Part shown: piece by piece, positions 15,563 to 19,302 of the stretch
Layout: each line of letters starts with the position of its first letter
Position numbering within the stretch: position 1 is the first letter of the stretch
NCBI GenBank assembly: GCA_021372535.1
Contig: JAJFUH010000002.1
Coordinates: 1-19,302, forward strand
Reading direction: 5' to 3'
Origin: a bacterium
Lineage (GTDB): Bacteria; Latescibacterota; Latescibacteria; Latescibacterales; Latescibacteraceae
DNA length: 19,302 nt
Notes under the pieces: model-generated
The model's input: the letters and a program-made list of their open reading frames with translations, nothing else
The model's database searches: none
What the model was told of the DNA's origin: nothing
Program-made: the position numbers and the translations under genes

Positions 15563-16783
15563 TTATCCTTTCATCGCTTCGAGACGCCGGATGTACTCCG
15601 TGAACACGAGAAACGAGTTCTCCACACAGTCCTCGTGGACGGTTTCGGCGGTGTCCTCGGGACGGTGGTAGACCGGAAGCGTCAGGTCGTCGTAGCCGCG
15701 GCTGTTCATGTTGACCGCACGTGCTCCCGAATCGCGGAACGGCGCATTGTCAAGGATATAGCCATCCTCGTCCGAAAACCGGGGCGTCCCGTTGATTTTC
15801 AGGTCTTCATTGATTGTACGGAGCATCTCCCTGAGCTCACTGTCGAGCGAGGTAACCCACAGGTTGGGGCCATAGGTGAGCGAATCGAAGTTCGTGATGA
15901 ATTTTATGTTACCGAGCGTGCCCTCCTGCCTGCGGCGCTCCGCGTAGTGTCTGGCGCCAAGGAGACCGTACTCCTCGCCATCCGTGGCAACAAAGGTGAG
16001 GGTGTGTTTCGGTTTCGTTCCTGAAAAGGCATGGGCCATCATGATCATGACAAGCGCCGAGGCGGTGTTGTCGTTGGCGCCGGGGCTGGTGTAAACGGTA
16101 TCGGCATGGGCAAGGAACAGGATTTCATCGCTGCTCGTTCCGGGAATAGTCGCTGCAACGTTGCAGCCGGGCATGCCGGGAACAAATCTGACCTGGGCGA
16201 CAGCGCGGACCGGAGTTTTATCCGCTGCCGCAGAGTCGAGAACGGGGATATCCTGCTTCCCGATGCCGAAACCTGTCAGCGACCCCACGGACGCAAATCC
16301 TGGAATGGCACGACCATATGGGCTCACTGCGATAGTAGCAATAATTTTACCGGATACCTCGTCAGCAATCACATATCCGCCAGCCTCGGTCCTCCTGATG
16401 ATACCATAGATACCCTCGGGAGACGTGCCCGCGCAGCCGTGACGGGGGACGGCTTCGAGGCTCGTCTCGCCCACGAAAAACTCCGGTTTCCCGACAAGCT
16501 CCCATTTCTCGAAAGTATAACGGTCGAAATCGGTCAGGGGAATACCGGCTTTCAGCTCATCCCGTATAATCGTCGCGGCTCTTTCCATTTCCGGGGTGCC
16601 TGTCGTGTGTGGTCCGATGTCGGTGCAGAGCCGCCCGAGCATGTTTTTCAGGTATTGAGCCCGTTTTTCGGGTGTATCGACAAGGCGCCGGGTGTTTTTA
16701 GAACCGGAACACGACCAAGCCTGAGTCAAAAATGTAGCAAGAGCTGTCCGTGATGTATACCGCAGAAACTCGCGCCGTATCAT
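15563..16783 (-). CDS. Exported M28 family zinc metallopeptidase with Tat-type signal
   Basis: This 406-residue protein starts MIRREFLRYTSRTALATFLT, a twin-arginine-like (RRxFL) signal, with Cys 25 (AWSC) possibly a lipid-attachment site. The catalytic domain has the co-catalytic zinc set of M28 aminopeptidases: LAHADTVY (H226, D228), GANDNTAS (D238), ATDGEEYGLLG (E270, E271), NFDSL (D300) and YHRPEDT (H373). An insert of about residues 100-205 resembles the PA-like region common in this family. M28 enzymes cleave N-terminal residues from peptides, or cyclise glutamine in related members. AGAGGA lies 7 bases before the ATG. A candidate promoter is at 16890-16919. It probably starts the minus-strand run that continues into the glycosyltransferase gene. 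Specificity unknown. Confidence 0.88.
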   Translation of the reverse strand: MIRREFLRYTSRTALATFLTQAWSCSGSKNTRRLVDTPEKRAQYLKNMLGRLCTDIGPHTTGTPEMERAATIIRDELKAGIPLTDFDRYTFEKWELVGKPEFFVGETSLEAVPRHGCAGTSPEGIYGIIRRTEAGGYVIADEVSGKIIATIAVSPYGRAIPGFASVGSLTGFGIGKQDIPVLDSAAADKTPVRAVAQVRFVPGMPGCNVAATIPGTSSDEILFLAHADTVYTSPGANDNTASALVMIMMAHAFSGTKPKHTLTFVATDGEEYGLLGARHYAERRRQEGTLGNIKFITNFDSLTYGPNLWVTSLDSELREMLRTINEDLKINGTPRFSDEDGYILDNAPFRDSGARAVNMNSRGYDDLTLPVYHRPEDTAETVHEDCVENSFLVFTEYIRRLEAMKG

Positions 16784-16889
16784 GATAGTATCCTCTCTGT
16801 CCTGAATGTGATATCTGCTGCTGAAACATGGAACACTCTCCGCACAGAAAAGCGACCGGAACAGATAATCCGTGAGCCGCCATACTCAT

Positions 16890-16919
16890 ATTGTATACTA
16901 TCCGGTACCCTGCAATCAA
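16890..16919 (-). promoter_or_regulatory. Candidate sigma-70 promoter of the M28 peptidase gene
   Basis: On the minus strand TTGATT (16914-16919) and TACAAT (16890-16895) are 18 bases apart, matching consensus at four and five positions. The leader to the ATG would be about 100 bases. Confidence 0.33.
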
Positions 16920-17044
16920 GACAAAAACACCTAGGCCGCCGTTTAAGGTAAAAATTCACTCGCTGCCGGGAACATAGCCCACTCATAATTGTATAATATT
17001 GAAACTTTTTTTTATTCATAGTGTTTAAATTTAATAGTAAGCAG

Positions 17045-17074
17045 TTTGTCATTTTATGACGGTTTTATGACAAA
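17045..17074. promoter_or_regulatory. Operator-like inverted and direct repeat upstream of the sensor gene
   Basis: TTTGTCAT (17045-17052) and ATGACAAA (17067-17074) are exact inverted repeats. In addition TTTTATGAC occurs twice with an 11-base period (17052-17060 and 17063-17071), about one helical turn. This suits a dimeric or tandem regulator site. The regulator is unknown, and the site is 188 bases from the ATG. Confidence 0.35.
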
Positions 17075-17261
17075 ACGCCGGGCAATGAACAATAATACAT
17101 CAGTTATATATTGATTATTAACAATATGATAGTGTTTATTCTCCGAAATATCTATTTTGGCCTATTTTTTGCGAGTATTTACAGCAGTTTTTTATAAACT
17201 CTCTTTCCGCAGACCACTCCGAATTTTGTCAGGATAATGTTTCACTGTAAAGGCAGATCTT

Positions 17262-19302
17262 ATGAAGCATAAAAACGACAGCATAGTCTATAATAATCTT
17301 GTTAATATGGTATTGGTTACCATTATTCCTATTGTCATTCTGGGGTATTTCTGGATTTCACAGGAATACACCTTATTCAAAAAAGAATCCGAAAACCTGC
17401 GGAAAACTTATACCGAAACACAGAAACTGATGATCAAGAACGAAGTGGACAAGGTTTTAGATTATATCACCTACATGAGGTCCCAGACTGAAAACAGGCT
17501 GAAACAAACCATCAGGGAACGGGTTCTCGAAGCACACATCATTGCCGAGCATATTTATAATGAGAATGCCGGGAAAAAAACGAACGCAGAAATCGAGAAA
17601 ATGATCAAAGATGCACTCCGCGATATACGATTCAATAACGGGAGGGGATATTACTTTGCCACATCGATGAACGGAATCGAAGTGCTGTTTGCCGACAGAC
17701 CGGAAATGGAAGGCAGAAACCTGCTCGATATGAAGGACACTCAAGGCAACTATATTATCCGCGACATGATAGGAATAATTAAAGCAAGAGGTGAAGGATT
17801 CTATCAGTATACTTGGACAAAACCGAACAAAAAAGGCAACGATTTCCCTAAAATCGCCTTTATAAAATATTTCGAACCCCTCAACTTTTTTATCGGAACC
17901 GGGGAATATCTCGACGATGTGGAGAACGACATACAAAAAGAAATTCTACAGCGGGTTTCAAAAATACGATTCGGGAATAACGGATACTTTTTTATCGCCT
18001 CTTTCGATGGCATCACTCTGGCGAATGACATGCAGAAAGAACTCATCGGAGTAGCATTGCCGGATACCATAGATATAACCAGAATCAAAATCATCCAGGA
18101 GCAGCGGAATGCAGCGATGAAACCCAGTGGCGATTATATTCATTATGTATGGAACAAACCGGCCACCGGCACACTCTCTCCGAAAATTTCATTTATCAAG
18201 GGAATACCTGACTGGGAATGGATGATCGGCACCGGTGTTTATGTTGACGATATAGATAAGGTAATAGCAGAACAGCGATCCGAGCTGCTGGCCAGGATTA
18301 AAAACGATGTCGATAAAATACTCTTTATCATAGTCTTACTGATTGTGGTGATTTATGGTATTTCAAAGATTTCTTCAGTCACTATCCGTAATAACTTCGA
18401 TATTTTTTTTACATTCTTTTCGACCGCCGCGACAAAATCCATCGAAATTGAGGAAGACAAGTTCAATTTTCGGGAATTCAAACAGCTCGCACGCTCGGCG
18501 AACCATATGATCGGCCAGAGAATAAAAGCCGAAAATGACCTGCGTGAAAGCGAAGAGAAATTCCGGACACTAATTTCCAATATATCCGACGTTATCGTCA
18601 TCATGGACAAAAACTTCATCATACAGTATAAAAGCCCCAATATATTCGTTCATTTCGGATGGACTCCCGAGGAACTGGTCGGAACAGATGGTTTAAGAGT
18701 CATACACCCGAATGATACGGAGTACGTGAAACAACAGTTTTCGGAATTACTCCACCAGCCGGAACTTACTAAAACGATGCAGTTCCGGTATCTCTGCAAG
18801 GATAGATCATATAAATACATTGAATTGACCGCGGTCAACCTGATGGACAATCCCCATGTCAAGGGGATTCTAGGCAATTACCGCGATATCACCGATCGCA
18901 GAAAAGCCGAAATTGATCTGCGTGAAAGTGAGGAGCGTCTCAAAAAAACCCAGATAGCAGCCAAACTGGGAAACTGGGAATATGATATTGAAACGAATAC
19001 ATTCTTGGGGTCCGAAGAAGCAATGAGGATTTTTGGATTACAGCCGGCCGATGAATATATACCTTTGCAGGCAATGAAAGCCAATATTCCGAATGAGCCT
19101 GATGTTTATAAAGCCCTTGAAAATCTCATTAAAGAGAATAAAGTGTATGATCTGCAATATGAAGCATACCGAAAAGATGACGGCAGGACAGTGATCGTCC
19201 ATTCTCTGGCGGAACTGGTGAGGGATGAAAACGGCGTTCCGATAAAGGTCACCGGCTTCATACAGGATATTACCGAGCGGAAACTCCTCGAAGAACAGCT
19301 CC
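17262..19302 (+). CDS. Membrane sensor with double Cache and two PAS domains, 3' end beyond the window
   Basis: 680 codons are open to the right edge. Transmembrane segment 1 (about 13-33) is followed by a periplasmic double-Cache sensor. The first unit has NNGRGYYFATSMNG (125-138) and PLNFFIGTGEYLDD (206-219). The second has FGNNGYFFIASFDG (237-250) and DWEWMIGTGVYVDD (317-330). The repeated IGTGxYxDD ends suit dCache_2. Transmembrane segment 2 (353-370) leads to a linker (371-430) and two cytoplasmic PAS/PAC units: PAS1 (about 430-547, ESEEKFRTLI to NYRDITDRRKAE) and PAS2 (about 555-675, ESEERLKK to GFIQDITERKLLEEQL). dCache domains bind small ligands such as organic acids or amino acids. 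The output domain lies outside the window; a histidine kinase or diguanylate cyclase is most likely. The gene is more AT-rich than the enzyme genes to the left. Confidence 0.85.
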   Translation, partial: MKHKNDSIVYNNLVNMVLVTIIPIVILGYFWISQEYTLFKKESENLRKTYTETQKLMIKNEVDKVLDYITYMRSQTENRLKQTIRERVLEAHIIAEHIYNENAGKKTNAEIEKMIKDALRDIRFNNGRGYYFATSMNGIEVLFADRPEMEGRNLLDMKDTQGNYIIRDMIGIIKARGEGFYQYTWTKPNKKGNDFPKIAFIKYFEPLNFFIGTGEYLDDVENDIQKEILQRVSKIRFGNNGYFFIASFDGITLANDMQKELIGVALPDTIDITRIKIIQEQRNAAMKPSGDYIHYVWNKPATGTLSPKISFIKGIPDWEWMIGTGVYVDDIDKVIAEQRSELLARIKNDVDKILFIIVLLIVVIYGISKISSVTIRNNFDIFFTFFSTAATKSIEIEEDKFNFREFKQLARSANHMIGQRIKAENDLRESEEKFRTLISNISDVIVIMDKNFIIQYKSPNIFVHFGWTPEELVGTDGLRVIHPNDTEYVKQQFSELLHQPELTKTMQFRYLCKDRSYKYIELTAVNLMDNPHVKGILGNYRDITDRRKAEIDLRESEERLKKTQIAAKLGNWEYDIETNTFLGSEEAMRIFGLQPADEYIPLQAMKANIPNEPDVYKALENLIKENKVYDLQYEAYRKDDGRTVIVHSLAELVRDENGVPIKVTGFIQDITERKLLEEQL

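Larger units (their letters stand above)
16784..17261. other. AT-rich divergent intergenic region
   Basis: The 478 bases between the minus-strand peptidase and the plus-strand sensor are AT-rich on the sensor side. They hold a candidate minus-strand promoter (16890-16919), an inverted/direct repeat (17045-17074), and a second small inverted repeat ATATTG/CAATAT (17108-17127). A TATAAT at 16992-16997 has no -35. No gene is visible. Confidence 0.6.

Overview
The window looks like a chromosomal stretch from a free-living, carbohydrate-degrading, Gram-negative bacterium. The Gram-negative reading rests on export signals, a lipoprotein, a small outer-membrane beta-barrel ending in Phe, and Shine-Dalgarno sites of the AGGAGG type. 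The gene mix (DUF4861, GH5, a heparinase-II/III-like lyase, GH172/DUF2961, a NodB-like deacetylase with FN3 and lectin-like domains) and the repeat-laden intergenic DNA fit an uncultured lineage of the FCB/Latescibacterota kind. That placement is inference; no rRNA or marker gene is present.

Left part (1-3209, plus strand): an exported DUF4861 protein, a broken class I SAM-methyltransferase (pseudogene), a membrane-anchored GyrI-like ligand-binding protein, and the Cys-tRNA(Pro) deacylase ybaK. Next (3247-3874) comes a REP-associated tyrosine transposase (RAYT). A perfect 22-bp palindrome lies just upstream of it, and a second identical copy lies in frame inside the gene.

Middle part (3868-10626, plus strand): three exported carbohydrate-active proteins. 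These are a GH5 endoglucanase-like enzyme, a NodB-fold deacetylase-like protein with FN3 and concanavalin-like domains, and a 1080-residue lipoprotein with a heparinase-II/III-type lyase domain. They are separated by a purine-rich repeat tract with a 43-bp direct repeat and by a 269-bp intergenic region. A GIY-YIG protein and a VOC-fold protein follow.

Right part (11841-16783, minus strand): an outer-membrane beta-barrel protein with a strong intrinsic terminator, a GH172 (DUF2961) glycosidase, a GT39-like membrane glycosyltransferase and a Tat-type M28 metallopeptidase. After a 478-bp AT-rich gap a plus-strand double-Cache/PAS sensor gene begins and runs off the right edge.

The carbohydrate genes suggest a dispersed polysaccharide-degradation region on both strands, without a SusC/SusD pair. 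The likely logic is exported lyase, endoglycanase, deacetylase and exo-glycosidase acting on a complex, possibly acidic and acetylated polysaccharide, but the substrate cannot be read from sequence alone. The most unusual sequence structures are the REP palindrome inside its own RAYT gene, the deletion-type methyltransferase pseudogene, and low-complexity repeats that overlap the stop codons of two enzymes.
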